From positions 2,418,001 to 2,482,000 of the forward strand of contig NZ_AP024585.1 in the NCBI RefSeq assembly GCF_018323885.1: a stretch of 64,000 nucleotides of DNA, in the 5' to 3' direction. The position numbers and the translations under genes are program-made. Source of the DNA: Citrobacter amalonaticus (lineage in GTDB: Bacteria; Pseudomonadota; Gammaproteobacteria; Enterobacterales; Enterobacteriaceae). Below, one piece after another: positions 55,754 through 64,000 of this stretch (its first letter is position 1; every line of letters begins with the position of its first letter). The notes under the pieces are model-generated. The model was not told the origin of the DNA. It ran no database searches and saw only the letters and a program-made list of their open reading frames with translations.

Positions 55754-57293
55754 ACTCTTCGCCCTTCTTCTGATTCAGGCCATATTCACGCAGCTTATTC
55801 GCAATCGCGGTATGGGATACCCCCAGGCGTTTCGCCAGCTTGCGGGTACTGGGATAACTGCGGTAAAGCTGGGTTAACACTGAGCGCTCAAAACGGCTGG
55901 TGATATCATCCAGCGACCCCTCCATCGCATCTTCACCTACCGCAACCGTCGTCGCATCGTAGTCAGGCAGCAAAATATCATGCGGTCGCAGTTCGTAACC
56001 TTCAAGCTGCGTCAGCGCCCGGTAGATGGCGTTTTTCAGTTGACGCACATTGCCGGGCCAGCCGTAACGGGTCAATACCGTACTGAGATCGGCAGCCAGT
56101 TTAGGACGCGGCACGCCCTGCTCATCGGCGAAACGCGCCACAAACAGTTCAGTCAGCGGCATGATGTCCTGCGGACAATCGCGCAGCGGCGGCAGATTCA
56201 GCGTCAGCACGTTAAGGCGATAATAGAGATCTTCGCGAAACAGTCCTTTCTGCACCAGTTCAACGAGATTCTTTTGCGTCGCACAGATCACGCGCACATC
56301 GACATGTACCTCATGATCTTCCCCCACCCGACGAAACGTACCGTCATTGAGGAACCGCAGTAGCTTGGTCTGCATGCGCGGCGACATTTCACCAATCTCA
56401 TCAAGCAGCACCGAACCGCCGTTTGCCTGCTCGAAGAAGCCTTTTTTGCCTTCTGGCGCATGACCAAACAGTTCGCTTTCCACCGCATCTTCAGGGATCG
56501 ACGCGCAGTTGAGCGCCAGATACGGTTTGCCCGCGCGCGGGCTGGCCTGGTGACAGGCATACGCAAACAGATCTTTACCGGTGCCGGTATCGCCGGTAAT
56601 CAACAGCGGCGCACTCAGCATCGCCAGTTTGCGCGCCTGTTCGACAACATGCTTCATTTTTCCGCTGACGGCGATGATTTGGCTAAAAGCGCTGACATCC
56701 TGGGTTGCCAGATTCTGCAACTGACGTCCCATCCGGAGTGTTGAACGCAACATGACCACCGCACCGGTGAGCATGGTTTCGTCAGTTTCCCCTTGCAGAT
56801 AAACCGGCGTGATTTCCATCAGGAAATTCTGCCCGTTGATCACCACATGTTCGTTATGGGACGTCTGCGGATTGCCTTCCAGCCAGCGCTGGAAGTTAAA
56901 ACCGTTGATCAGTTGTGCAGCGGTATGGTTGCGCATCCGCTCCGGGTTAAGCGCAAACAGCTGGCAGCTTGCCGGGTTCGCTATCTCAATCTTGCTTTTC
57001 AGATCCAGCGACAGAACAGGTTCAGGCAGTGCCTCAAGCAGCGCGCTAAGCGCGAGGTGCTCCCGCTCTGATGGCATCCATGGCACAGTGCGTACATCGG
57101 TGACGCCTGCAATGCGGCGAATTTCCGCCATTAAACTGCTGAAGTTAGTGAACTCCAGTTCAGCAAAGTTAAGGTAGATTCGCCCGATGGGGTCAATCTC
57201 GATACCGCGCAAATCGATGCTGCGTAGCACCAGTAAATCAAGTAATTCGCGAGTCAGACCAAGTCGGTCTTCACAAAAGACTTCCAGACGCAT
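55752..57293 (-). CDS. tyrR: aromatic amino-acid regulator TyrR
   Basis: 513 residues, same as E. coli TyrR. Controls aromatic amino-acid biosynthesis and transport with Tyr, Phe or Trp. Domains: ACT (about 1-70, MRLEVFCEDRLGLTRELL), PAS (~78-114), sigma-54-type AAA+ (Walker A GDTGTGKD near 235, Walker B LLDEIGEM near 295), and a C-terminal helix-turn-helix (TRKLAKRLGVSHTAIANKL near 485). The GAFTGA loop is replaced by GHAPEG, fitting TyrR's lack of sigma-54 dependence. The frame opens at 57374, but ATG 57293 gives the exact E. coli N-terminus. A TyrR box lies upstream. Confidence 0.95.
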   Translation of the reverse strand: MRLEVFCEDRLGLTRELLDLLVLRSIDLRGIEIDPIGRIYLNFAELEFTNFSSLMAEIRRIAGVTDVRTVPWMPSEREHLALSALLEALPEPVLSLDLKSKIEIANPASCQLFALNPERMRNHTAAQLINGFNFQRWLEGNPQTSHNEHVVINGQNFLMEITPVYLQGETDETMLTGAVVMLRSTLRMGRQLQNLATQDVSAFSQIIAVSGKMKHVVEQARKLAMLSAPLLITGDTGTGKDLFAYACHQASPRAGKPYLALNCASIPEDAVESELFGHAPEGKKGFFEQANGGSVLLDEIGEMSPRMQTKLLRFLNDGTFRRVGEDHEVHVDVRVICATQKNLVELVQKGLFREDLYYRLNVLTLNLPPLRDCPQDIMPLTELFVARFADEQGVPRPKLAADLSTVLTRYGWPGNVRQLKNAIYRALTQLEGYELRPHDILLPDYDATTVAVGEDAMEGSLDDITSRFERSVLTQLYRSYPSTRKLAKRLGVSHTAIANKLREYGLNQKKGEE

Positions 57294-57365
57294 GGGGGAA
57301 CCTTCAACTGAATAATGAGCTATAGATATGATGATAAGCCAGGAATGGGGAACCAGGAAGGATTC

Positions 57366-57383
57366 TGTCAACAAATATTGACA
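57366..57383. promoter_or_regulatory. TyrR box upstream of tyrR
   Basis: TGTCAACAAATATTGACA is an 18-base palindrome fitting the TyrR consensus TGTAAA-N6-TTTACA with one change per half. It lies about 75-90 bases before the tyrR ATG, consistent with autorepression. Tentative because spacing to the promoter is not defined. Confidence 0.7.
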
Positions 57384-57392
57384 GCATGGCGG

Positions 57393-57435
57393 AAAAACAG
57401 GCGTTTCGGCGTAAAGTTACGCGGTCAACGCCTGT
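57393..57435 (-). terminator. terminator of ycjX-ycjF
   Basis: 9-bp outer stem ACAGGCGTT/AACGCCTGT (57397-57435) with an inner stem GCGTAA/TTACGC. Five T follow on the minus strand. It lies 8 bases past the ycjF stop. Confidence 0.7.
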
Positions 57436-57442
57436 GATTAGA

Positions 57443-58504
57443 TTACTTTTCTCGCGGGGAACCGTTTTTCTGCAACGTCTCTTTGAGCTGCCCGATCAAT
57501 TGGCGCCGGAAATCACCCAAGCGCGGTTTGTCATCGTCCAGCCACGGCAACGGGCGGCAAAGCTCCATCGCTTTGATCCCCAGTCGTGCGGTTAACAACC
57601 CCGCACCGATCCCCTGCGCGGCTCGGGTCGACAGGCGCGCCGCGAGATCCTGCGACATCCAGTCCATCCCCACTTCCCGTACCAGTTCGCTGGCTCCGGC
57701 AAAAGCGATGTTGAGCAACACCAGTCGGAACAGACGCAAACGGCTGTAATAGCCCAGCTCTATCCCGTACAGCGTGGCGATGCGGTTAATCAGTCGCAAA
57801 TTGCGCCAGGCAATAAATGCCATATCCACCAGCGCCAGCGGACTGACTGCGATCATCAGCGTCGACTCCGCCGCCGAACGGCTGATTTCTCGCCGCGCCT
57901 GAGCATCCAGCACCGGCTGAACCAGATGGGCGTAAAGACTGACCACTTCGCGATCGTTCTGCGTTTCGTGGATCGAGGCATACCAGCGCTGCAACGCCGG
58001 ATGCGACTGGTCGATTCCGGCCTGCTGGGCCAGTTTCTCGCAGAAGGCCCGTCCTTTGCCGGCACCGTGGCTGTGCAGCAGGTCACGCGCTTCATCGCGC
58101 TCGTGAGCACGCTGACGCAAACGCCACAGACGTCGCCATTCGGTTGCCACCGATCCGACTCCCGCCCCAATAATCAGCGCCCCGGCCGCGCAACCGCCGA
58201 GCGCCACCCAGTCCTGGGTTTGCCAGGCGTTCATTGTCCACTGAACACCTTGTCCCACCACGCTTACGCCGAACAGCGCCAGGCCGCCCATCACCATCTT
58301 GCGCCACAGACTGCGCTTCGGGCGTAGCGCCGCGTCAATCACCGCTTCGGCTTGTCCCTCTTCTTCCAGCGGTTCATCAACGGTGGCCGGGGCAAAGGAC
58401 TGAGCTTGCGTCTCGCTAAACGTTTGTTGCGCTTTAAAAGCCGGGCTCTGCTCGACGTCAAGCGGACCAGCGAAATCAATCCGCGGTTTTATCGGTTCGC
58501 TCAT
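57443..58504 (-). CDS. ycjF: UPF0283 membrane protein YcjF
   Basis: 353 residues, same length as E. coli YcjF. A long cytosolic N-terminal region precedes two hydrophobic helices near 70-90 and 100-120, and a DUF697 C-terminal domain (about 190-330) has [24 protein letters not shown]. Function is unknown; induced by heat and envelope stress with ycjX. The ATG overlaps the ycjX stop (ATGA, 4 bases), so the two are translated together. Confidence 0.92.
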   Translation of the reverse strand: MSEPIKPRIDFAGPLDVEQSPAFKAQQTFSETQAQSFAPATVDEPLEEEGQAEAVIDAALRPKRSLWRKMVMGGLALFGVSVVGQGVQWTMNAWQTQDWVALGGCAAGALIIGAGVGSVATEWRRLWRLRQRAHERDEARDLLHSHGAGKGRAFCEKLAQQAGIDQSHPALQRWYASIHETQNDREVVSLYAHLVQPVLDAQARREISRSAAESTLMIAVSPLALVDMAFIAWRNLRLINRIATLYGIELGYYSRLRLFRLVLLNIAFAGASELVREVGMDWMSQDLAARLSTRAAQGIGAGLLTARLGIKAMELCRPLPWLDDDKPRLGDFRRQLIGQLKETLQKNGSPREK

Positions 58505-59898
58505 CGCAATTTATCTCCTATTAAAAACTCCAGCGCGGCATCCAGGCGAATGTGCGGCAGCGGCTTATCGACGTCCATTTTTTGCGGTCGAAATGCTTCA
58601 AACTGAAATCCCTGGCGGTCCCAGAACGCCTGTCCTGGCAGACGTGCCGGCACTTCACCGGGGTAGACCGTCAGCGGAGAGCCATCGCTTAAGCGATTCC
58701 CGCGTAGCGCCGGGATCTTCTCACCGTTCACGTCAATCAGCCCGCTGGTGGTAGCCTGAACGGAGGCCAACCCCAGACAATCCATGCTGATCCCTTCAAA
58801 CGCGGCGTTCTGCCAGGCATCCTGAATCAACTGTTGCAGCAGCGACACCATATTGGCGTGCTGATCGATCGTCACATGATCCGCTTTGGTGGCAGCAAAC
58901 AGCAGTTTGTCGATCACCGGTGAAAACAGCCGACGGAACAGCGTACGCTGACCGTAATGGAAACTTTGCATCAGTTGAGTTAAGGCAAGACGCATGTCGT
59001 TGAACGCCTGCGGCCCGCTGTTGAGCGGTTGCAGGCAATCCACCAGCACAATCTGGCGGTCGAAACGCAGAAAATGGTTCTTATAGAACCCCTTCACCAC
59101 CTTTTCGCAGTAATAGTTAAAGCGTTCACGCAGCATCCCGGCGTTGGTGTGTTTATCCGCCTGAGCCAGTCTGGATTCCCCCCACGCCTCCACATCCGGC
59201 CAGGGGAAGAATTGCAGCGCCGGTGCACCCGCCATATCGCCGGGCAGGACAAATCGGCCCGGCTGGATAAAGTGAAGCCCCTGCTGTTTACACTGATGCA
59301 GGTATTCCGTCCACGCCGCCGCGATATCAGCCAGGCGGTTTTCATCAGCAGTGGCTAGCGGATCCAGCCCTTGTGTCAGTTGTCGCCATTTTGCCGACCA
59401 TTCCGCCCGCTGCCCGGTGAGCAACCCGGTCATCTGCCGCGACCAGCTCAGATAATCCTGCGCCAGCATCGGCAGGTCGAGCAGCCATTCGCCGGGATAA
59501 TCGACAATTTCCAGGTACAGCGTCGACGTCTCTTTGAAGTGACGTAGCAGAGAGTCATTGGATTTATAGCGCAGCGCCAGGCGAATTTCGCTGACCCCAC
59601 GGGTGGGCGTCGGCCACGTCGGCGGATCGCCATACAGCTGGGCCAGCCCTTCATCGTAGGTAAAGCGAGGAATGCCAAAATCTCGCTGGGGGACACGTTT
59701 CACCCCGAGCAGGCGCTCCTCGCGTACTGCGCTAAGCAGCGGCAGCCGCGCACTGGCATGGATATTGAGCAACTGATTAACCATCGCCGTGATAAATGCG
59801 GTTTTTCCGCTCCGGCTCAGCCCGGTGACCGCGAGGCGCAAATGCCGGTCTACACCGCGATTAACCAGCGCATTGAGTTCATTGGTGAGTCTCTTCAT
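58501..59898 (-). CDS. ycjX: YcjX, P-loop GTPase-like stress protein
   Basis: 465 residues, same as E. coli YcjX. The Walker A motif [11 protein letters not shown] is near residue 27, and [13 protein letters not shown], the G3-like region, near 135. An ATPase/GTPase of the YcjX family with a known structure and GTP hydrolysis, made under heat shock. The start is [12 protein letters not shown] at 59898 as in E. coli; a second ATG six bases upstream (59904) is possible. The stop overlaps ycjF by 4 bases. Confidence 0.93.
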   Translation of the reverse strand: MKRLTNELNALVNRGVDRHLRLAVTGLSRSGKTAFITAMVNQLLNIHASARLPLLSAVREERLLGVKRVPQRDFGIPRFTYDEGLAQLYGDPPTWPTPTRGVSEIRLALRYKSNDSLLRHFKETSTLYLEIVDYPGEWLLDLPMLAQDYLSWSRQMTGLLTGQRAEWSAKWRQLTQGLDPLATADENRLADIAAAWTEYLHQCKQQGLHFIQPGRFVLPGDMAGAPALQFFPWPDVEAWGESRLAQADKHTNAGMLRERFNYYCEKVVKGFYKNHFLRFDRQIVLVDCLQPLNSGPQAFNDMRLALTQLMQSFHYGQRTLFRRLFSPVIDKLLFAATKADHVTIDQHANMVSLLQQLIQDAWQNAAFEGISMDCLGLASVQATTSGLIDVNGEKIPALRGNRLSDGSPLTVYPGEVPARLPGQAFWDRQGFQFEAFRPQKMDVDKPLPHIRLDAALEFLIGDKLR

Positions 59899-60052
59899 CG
59901 CCATCCCGTTATGCCTGAAGACCAGAAAAAAGTATAACGCATCCCTCTAATATAGGGGCAGGTCGTTGATTTTCAATCGGGTTGTGTCGAGTGGGATGTT
60001 CACCCGACTGACCCCGTTAAGGGAAAACAGGACAGGCTGAAATAAAAGTATG

Positions 60053-60748
60053 CTAATGAGCTAAGCAGCGTTCAAAAGCCGAGCGAACACTTTCATAGCA
60101 TGCTCTTGAACGCATCAACTGCTCCCAGATCGAGTTATGACCCGCCCCATCGATCGTGAGTAGTGTCTTTTGGCAGGCCTGCGCTGCCGACGAGACCAGT
60201 TTTTTCGGTATATCGGCAGGGATGATGGTGTCATTTTCGGCAGCGATAACCAACAAATCACCGGTAAATTCAGCGGTGATGGCCCACGCATCCGTCGCGT
60301 CCCAACTGCGATCCTGGCGTATAATGGCCGAAAAATCGGGGCCAAATTTAACCGGATACGCGGGTGTGGCATAGACACCTGGCACCATCAGAATCAACGA
60401 GCGCAGCGGAACCATTTTACTGAGTTGAAGCGCATTGTACGCCCCCATGCTGACGCCCACACAACCGGTAAAAATCTGCCCCTGAAAATCCATCACCGCC
60501 GTTGCCTGTTGGGTGCGGCTCAACAACGAGGAATCGCGAATGTCGCCGCCGGTTTCTCCATGACCTAAAAAATCGAATATCGTCGTTCCAAAACCTGACT
60601 CATCCAACATAACGCGATACTTGTGGAAAATGGTTCTGTCTTTCCCGCCGCCGTGTAGCATCAGGACATGTCCATTGCGGCCAAACGTACTTTCAGCGTA
60701 AAGCGTTTCGCCCTGAAAAGGGACCAGGAAAGAGTGGCTTTGCATCAT
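60053..60748 (-). CDS. alpha/beta hydrolase of unknown substrate
   Basis: About 231 residues from tandem ATGs at 60748 and 60745. The oxyanion motif [11 protein letters not shown] is near residue 28, the nucleophile Ser in [10 protein letters not shown] near 97, the Asp in [11 protein letters not shown] near 168, and the His in DGAGHNSIW near 198. The fold is a serine hydrolase (esterase or lipase-like). There is no signal peptide. The ribosome site before either ATG is poor, and an upstream ATG at 60805 is also possible. It is divergent from the LacI-type gene; not part of the K-12 layout that I recall. Confidence 0.72.
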   Translation of the reverse strand: MMQSHSFLVPFQGETLYAESTFGRNGHVLMLHGGGKDRTIFHKYRVMLDESGFGTTIFDFLGHGETGGDIRDSSLLSRTQQATAVMDFQGQIFTGCVGVSMGAYNALQLSKMVPLRSLILMVPGVYATPAYPVKFGPDFSAIIRQDRSWDATDAWAITAEFTGDLLVIAAENDTIIPADIPKKLVSSAAQACQKTLLTIDGAGHNSIWEQLMRSRACYESVRSAFERCLAH

Positions 60749-60968
60749 GAGCGTCGCATTATTAAAGGATGGGATATCAGGTTTTATCAAACCCGATAAC
60801 TTCATGCAATGGTCTGCAATCAAACTGCCGCGCCAGGTTCGGGCTGCCACAGAAATGCTGATTCATGAAGTTCATTGCTACACGGCACAATCCACCGCGC
60901 TGTGTTGTCAACCGCAGACTAACTCCCTAAGATGTATGGTATTAACTCTCCGATGGAGTTGCAGGAGT

Positions 60969-61979
60969 ATGACCCCCACTATTTATGATATCGCTCGCGT
61001 GGCGGGTGTGTCGAAGTCGACGGTCTCGCGCGTATTAAACAAGCAAACCAATATCTCACCGGAAGCGCTGGAAAAAGTGCAGCGCGCTATTGATGAACTG
61101 CAGTATCAGCCGAATAAACTGGCCCGCGCCCTGACCTCATCCGGGTTTGACGCCATCATGGTGATTTCAACACGCTCGACCAAAACAACTGCTGGTAACC
61201 CCTTCTTCTCTGAAGTTTTGCACGCCATTACCGCAAAAGCAGAGGAGGAAGGTTTCGACGTGATCCTGCAAACGTCACGTAGTACTGAAGACGATCTGCA
61301 AAAGTGCGAGAGCAAGATTAAGCAGAAGATGATCAAAGGCATTATCATGCTTAGTTCGCCCGCAGATGAGACTTTTTTCGAGCGTCTGGATAAATATGAT
61401 ATTCCAGTGGTGGTCATCGGTAAGGTAGAAGGTCAATACACTCACGTTTACTCGGTCGATACCGATAATTATCGTGACAGTATTGCACTGACTGATGCCC
61501 TGATTGACAGCGGCCATCAGAATATTGCCTGTTTGCACGCGCCGCTGGAATACCATGTTTCTGTTGATCGCGTAAATGGCTATAAGCGCAGTCTGGCGAC
61601 GCATCAACTGGCAGAGAATAAACGCTGGATTATTGATGGTGGCTATACGCACGAAAGTGCGCTGGAAGCGGCGAGAGCATTATTAAACCAGCACCCCTTA
61701 CCGGATGCTGTTTTTGCCACCGACAGCATTAAGATCCTCAGTTTGTATCGCGCAGCGTCGGAGAGAAAAATTGCCATTCCGCAGCAGTTGGCGGTCGTCG
61801 GTTACAGCAACGAAATGCTCTCTTTTATTCTCACCCCTCCGCCCGGCGGCATTGACGTCCCGACACGTGAACTCGGCGAGCAAAGCTGCGATCTGTTGTT
61901 TAAGCATATTGCCGGGAAAACCGACGCTCGCTCCATCACCGTCGAAACCCGTATCTCTCTGACCGCATCTCTGGCCTGA
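60969..61979 (+). CDS. ycjW: LacI-family regulator, probable YcjW
   Basis: 336 residues. The N-terminal helix-turn-helix [21 protein letters not shown] with the LacI hinge [12 protein letters not shown] is followed by a periplasmic-binding-protein-like sensor domain ([22 protein letters not shown] near 140). Place and type agree with E. coli YcjW, the repressor near ompG and the ycjM-V sugar cluster. The ATG at 60969 directly follows CAGGAGT, closer than usual, so the exact start is not firm. It is convergent with ompG. Confidence 0.82.
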   Translation: MTPTIYDIARVAGVSKSTVSRVLNKQTNISPEALEKVQRAIDELQYQPNKLARALTSSGFDAIMVISTRSTKTTAGNPFFSEVLHAITAKAEEEGFDVILQTSRSTEDDLQKCESKIKQKMIKGIIMLSSPADETFFERLDKYDIPVVVIGKVEGQYTHVYSVDTDNYRDSIALTDALIDSGHQNIACLHAPLEYHVSVDRVNGYKRSLATHQLAENKRWIIDGGYTHESALEAARALLNQHPLPDAVFATDSIKILSLYRAASERKIAIPQQLAVVGYSNEMLSFILTPPPGGIDVPTRELGEQSCDLLFKHIAGKTDARSITVETRISLTASLA

Positions 61980-61984
61980 GCGAA

Positions 61985-62011
61985 TGGCTGCCCGTAATTG
62001 ACGGGCAGCCA
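61985..62011. terminator. bidirectional hairpin between ycjW and ompG
   Basis: 11-bp perfect stem TGGCTGCCCGT/ACGGGCAGCCA with a 5-base loop between convergent genes; no clear T run. Confidence 0.5.
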
Positions 62012-62017
62012 GGGCTA

Positions 62018-62923
62018 TCAGAAGGCGTAGTTAACGCCTATGCCCGCATAATGGAACCGGTCACTGTCACCTTCATCGTGATCTTCCCACTCATAGGCGT
62101 ATTCCAGCGTCATCGACACACCATTCTGGAAATCATAGGCATACTGTAATCCGAGACGGTTGAAGTCATGACCTTCACGCTCCGGATCGTCTCGCCAGTC
62201 CCAGTTTGACCACCGATCCAGACCAATACGGGTATAGGGTGTCAGCGTGGTATTGCCCAGCGAAATCGGTAAATAGGCGCGAATTTCCTGAGTAGAAAAC
62301 TCGCCATTATTACGATGTTCAGCAAGGTTGAAACCGCGCTCCAGATAGTAATTTACCGTCAGTCCCACCGTTTCATTAAAGGTATAATTCAGGCCCGTTT
62401 CGCTTTCGACACGACTGTCTGAATAGCCGGTGGTCGTCAGATCGTTGACGAATTGATACATCGCCAGCCATCCGCTAAAGCGCAAATCATCCGTGAGCTT
62501 CACATTCCAGTCCGGCGCCACTTTCCAGCGCTGCATATTTGCGGTGTCTTTGCCCGCTTCATTCACATAGTGATAGCCGTAGTTACGAAAGCCACCCGTC
62601 AAACCAAAACTGAAATCATCACTTTCCAGGATCTGATAGTGAACTTCCAGTTCCGGGCGATCAAACCAGGTACCGCGTTTGCCAGCACTATAGTCAACCG
62701 GGCCTTCCTGATAATAGGCAAGGGATATTCTCCACGGACCGTTCGAGGCATTAAAATAGACAGACGGTTCAGCAAGTCCGTCCATATCTTCGCCGTAACC
62801 TTCAACGTTTTCAATTTCGTACATGGCACCAATATTAAAATGCCAGTCTTTATTATCGGCAGCCTGCGCGCAGGCCATCCCAGCGCATATCAGCAGCGCT
62901 GAAGAGGACAGTAAGGTTTTCAT
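62018..62923 (-). CDS. ompG: monomeric outer-membrane porin OmpG
   Basis: 301 residues, same length as E. coli OmpG. Signal peptide of about 21 residues (ends ACAQA), then strand patterns such as WHFNIGAMYEIENVEGYGED, and the C-terminal Phe (GIGVNYAF) for Bam recognition. OmpG is a 14-strand monomeric barrel with a large pore that admits bigger sugars; in E. coli it is normally silent. It lies beside a sugar-type ABC ATPase gene, which suggests a role in sugar uptake. Confidence 0.95.
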   Translation of the reverse strand: MKTLLSSSALLICAGMACAQAADNKDWHFNIGAMYEIENVEGYGEDMDGLAEPSVYFNASNGPWRISLAYYQEGPVDYSAGKRGTWFDRPELEVHYQILESDDFSFGLTGGFRNYGYHYVNEAGKDTANMQRWKVAPDWNVKLTDDLRFSGWLAMYQFVNDLTTTGYSDSRVESETGLNYTFNETVGLTVNYYLERGFNLAEHRNNGEFSTQEIRAYLPISLGNTTLTPYTRIGLDRWSNWDWRDDPEREGHDFNRLGLQYAYDFQNGVSMTLEYAYEWEDHDEGDSDRFHYAGIGVNYAF

Positions 62924-62967
62924 TTTTATTCCTTGTTAAAGTACAGATAAATAAAATATCGCGAAAG

Positions 62968-62987
62968 CCAGGGGGCCACGCCCCTGG
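62968..62987 (-). terminator. hairpin in the ycjV-ompG gap
   Basis: 7-bp stem CCAGGGG/CCCCTGG with a 6-base loop between the ycjV stop and the ompG ATG; only a weak T tail on the minus strand. Confidence 0.4.
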
Positions 62988-62999
62988 AGATATTTATTG

Positions 63000-64000
63000 T
63001 TAAATAGCGAATTCCGTCTCTACGTCAAAGAAATGGCATTTCGCCATATCAAAATGGATGGTGATATTGTCTCCTGCATAATAGTCATTAACAGACCCGG
63101 CACGGACCACCAGCTCGTGCCCCCCAATCGTGCTGTACAACATAAATTCTGCGCCGGTCAGTTCCGCCACGCTTATTTTTGCTGTCACACTATTCTCTTC
63201 TTGTATTCCAGGGTGAATATCCTCCGGGCGGATCCCCAGCACGACAGCTTTATGTTCATAACCCTTCGCTTTTAATATCCGTAATTTGTCTTCCGGAAGG
63301 GTTAATTTAAGGGTTTCCGTAACAAATTTATTTCCGTCAATCGCACCACGGATAAAATTCATTGCCGGAGAACCGATAAAACCTGCAACAAACATATTTG
63401 CGGGATGGTTATAAACCATTTTGGACGCTCCAACCTGCTGGACGATCCCATCCTTCATGATCACAATCCGCGTCGCCATGGTCATGGCTTCTGTCTGGTC
63501 GTGCGTGACGTAAATCATGGTGGTATTCAACTTCTGGTGTAGTTTGCTGATCTCTGCGCGCATCTGGACACGGAGTTTGGCGTCGAGATTAGAGAGCGGC
63601 TCATCCATCAGAAACACGCCCGCTTCACGCACAATGGCCCGGCCCAGCGCAACACGCTGGCGTTGCCCGCCCGACAATGCGCCAGGTTTGCGCTTGAGGT
63701 ACTCCCGTAAACCGAGGATCTGCGCTGCCCAGTTGACGCGTTCGTCAATAACGCCGGGATCAATCTTTTGCATCTTCAGACCGAACGCCATGTTGTCATA
63801 GACACTCATGTGCGGATACAGCGCGTAGTTCTGGAAGACCATTGCAATATTGCGCGCCTTTGCGGGCACATCATTCATCCGCTTGCCGTCGATCAACAGT
63901 TCGCCGGCGCTGATCTCCTCAAGCCCCGCAATCATTCGTAGCGTGGTTGATTTTCCGCATCCCGACGGGCCGACAAACACGATGAATTCTTTGTCTTCAA
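63000..64000 (-). CDS. ycjV: MalK/UgpC-type ABC transporter ATPase, 5' end outside window
   Basis: At least 333 codons on the minus strand, running off the window at 64000; a start within the window would lie inside the conserved Walker A region, so the true start is upstream. Walker A GPSGCGKSTT, signature LSGGQRQRVALGRAI, Walker B LMDEPLSNLDAKLR and the H-loop VTHDQTEAM are present. The C-terminal TOBE-type domain ends FHFDVETEF-like (CHFFDVETEFAI), as in sugar importers. In E. coli K-12 ycjV is annotated as a broken gene at its 3' end; here that end is complete. It powers a sugar ABC system whose other genes lie outside. Confidence 0.9.
   Translation of the reverse strand, partial: EDKEFIVFVGPSGCGKSTTLRMIAGLEEISAGELLIDGKRMNDVPAKARNIAMVFQNYALYPHMSVYDNMAFGLKMQKIDPGVIDERVNWAAQILGLREYLKRKPGALSGGQRQRVALGRAIVREAGVFLMDEPLSNLDAKLRVQMRAEISKLHQKLNTTMIYVTHDQTEAMTMATRIVIMKDGIVQQVGASKMVYNHPANMFVAGFIGSPAMNFIRGAIDGNKFVTETLKLTLPEDKLRILKAKGYEHKAVVLGIRPEDIHPGIQEENSVTAKISVAELTGAEFMLYSTIGGHELVVRAGSVNDYYAGDNITIHFDMAKCHFFDVETEFAI

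Overview
The window is a stretch of enterobacterial chromosome. Gene content and order match the region from cybB back to ycjV of Escherichia coli, read in reverse: cybB, gapC, aldA, ydcF, hrpA, azoR, pdxI, ydbL-ynbE-ydbH, ldhA, hslJ, ydbJ, nifJ/ydbK, micC, ompN, uspF, then ttcA, dbpA, fnrS, zntB, dgcM, smrA, mcaS, ogt, fnr, uspE, ynaJ, ynaI, mppA, mpaA, ycjG, tpx, tyrR, ycjF, ycjX, ycjW, ompG and ycjV. Most proteins look very close to their E. coli counterparts but not identical. A Citrobacter-like member of the Enterobacteriaceae is the best guess; this is inference, since no species marker gene is present.

Layout. 0-6.3 kb: an unrecognised gene tail, cybB, an intact gapC, aldA, ydcF and an added MHS-family transporter with operator-like repeats. 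6.4-12.5 kb: hrpA, azoR, a GFA-family protein and pdxI; the paa and tynA/feaB genes that E. coli K-12 carries near here are absent. 12.5-24.4 kb: the ydbH-ynbE-ydbL envelope operon, ldhA, hslJ, ydbJ, an NlpC/P60 peptidase, nifJ, the sRNA MicC and ompN. 24.4-32.1 kb: an accessory stretch where K-12 has the Rac prophage. It holds a KTSC protein, uspF, SDR and zinc alcohol dehydrogenase genes, yciG, yciF, a CIO-type cytochrome bd oxidase, a CinA-like protein and a broken Rac-type integrase beside ttcA. 32.1-39.0 kb: ttcA, dbpA, a small proline-rich protein, the sRNA FnrS, zntB, a reduced chemoreceptor, a decayed MHYT-domain fragment and dgcM. 39.1-45.1 kb: a pcaIJFBDC operon with divergent pcaR, where K-12 carries the abg genes. 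45.1-64 kb: smrA, McaS, ogt, fnr, uspE, ynaJ, ynaI, VOC and DeoR-family genes, mppA, mpaA, ycjG, tpx, tyrR, ycjF/X, an alpha/beta hydrolase, a LacI-family regulator, ompG and the truncated ycjV.

How the genes work together. Redox and oxygen control is a theme: fnr has an FNR box in its own leader, and fnrS has one at its promoter. ldhA, nifJ and the bd oxidase handle low-oxygen carbon and electron flow. Murein recycling is served by mppA, mpaA and ycjG. DgcM makes c-di-GMP that promotes curli (csgD), while McaS, encoded about 7 kb away, represses csgD in E. coli. The pca operon converts 3-carboxy-muconate to TCA precursors, but the ring-cleaving dioxygenase (pcaGH) is not in the window.

No CRISPR array, tRNA, rRNA, complete insertion sequence or intact prophage was seen. 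I found no wholly new system. The most interesting items are the two decayed genes (integrase, MHYT), the three sRNAs, the operator-like repeats, and the accessory block around the bd oxidase.
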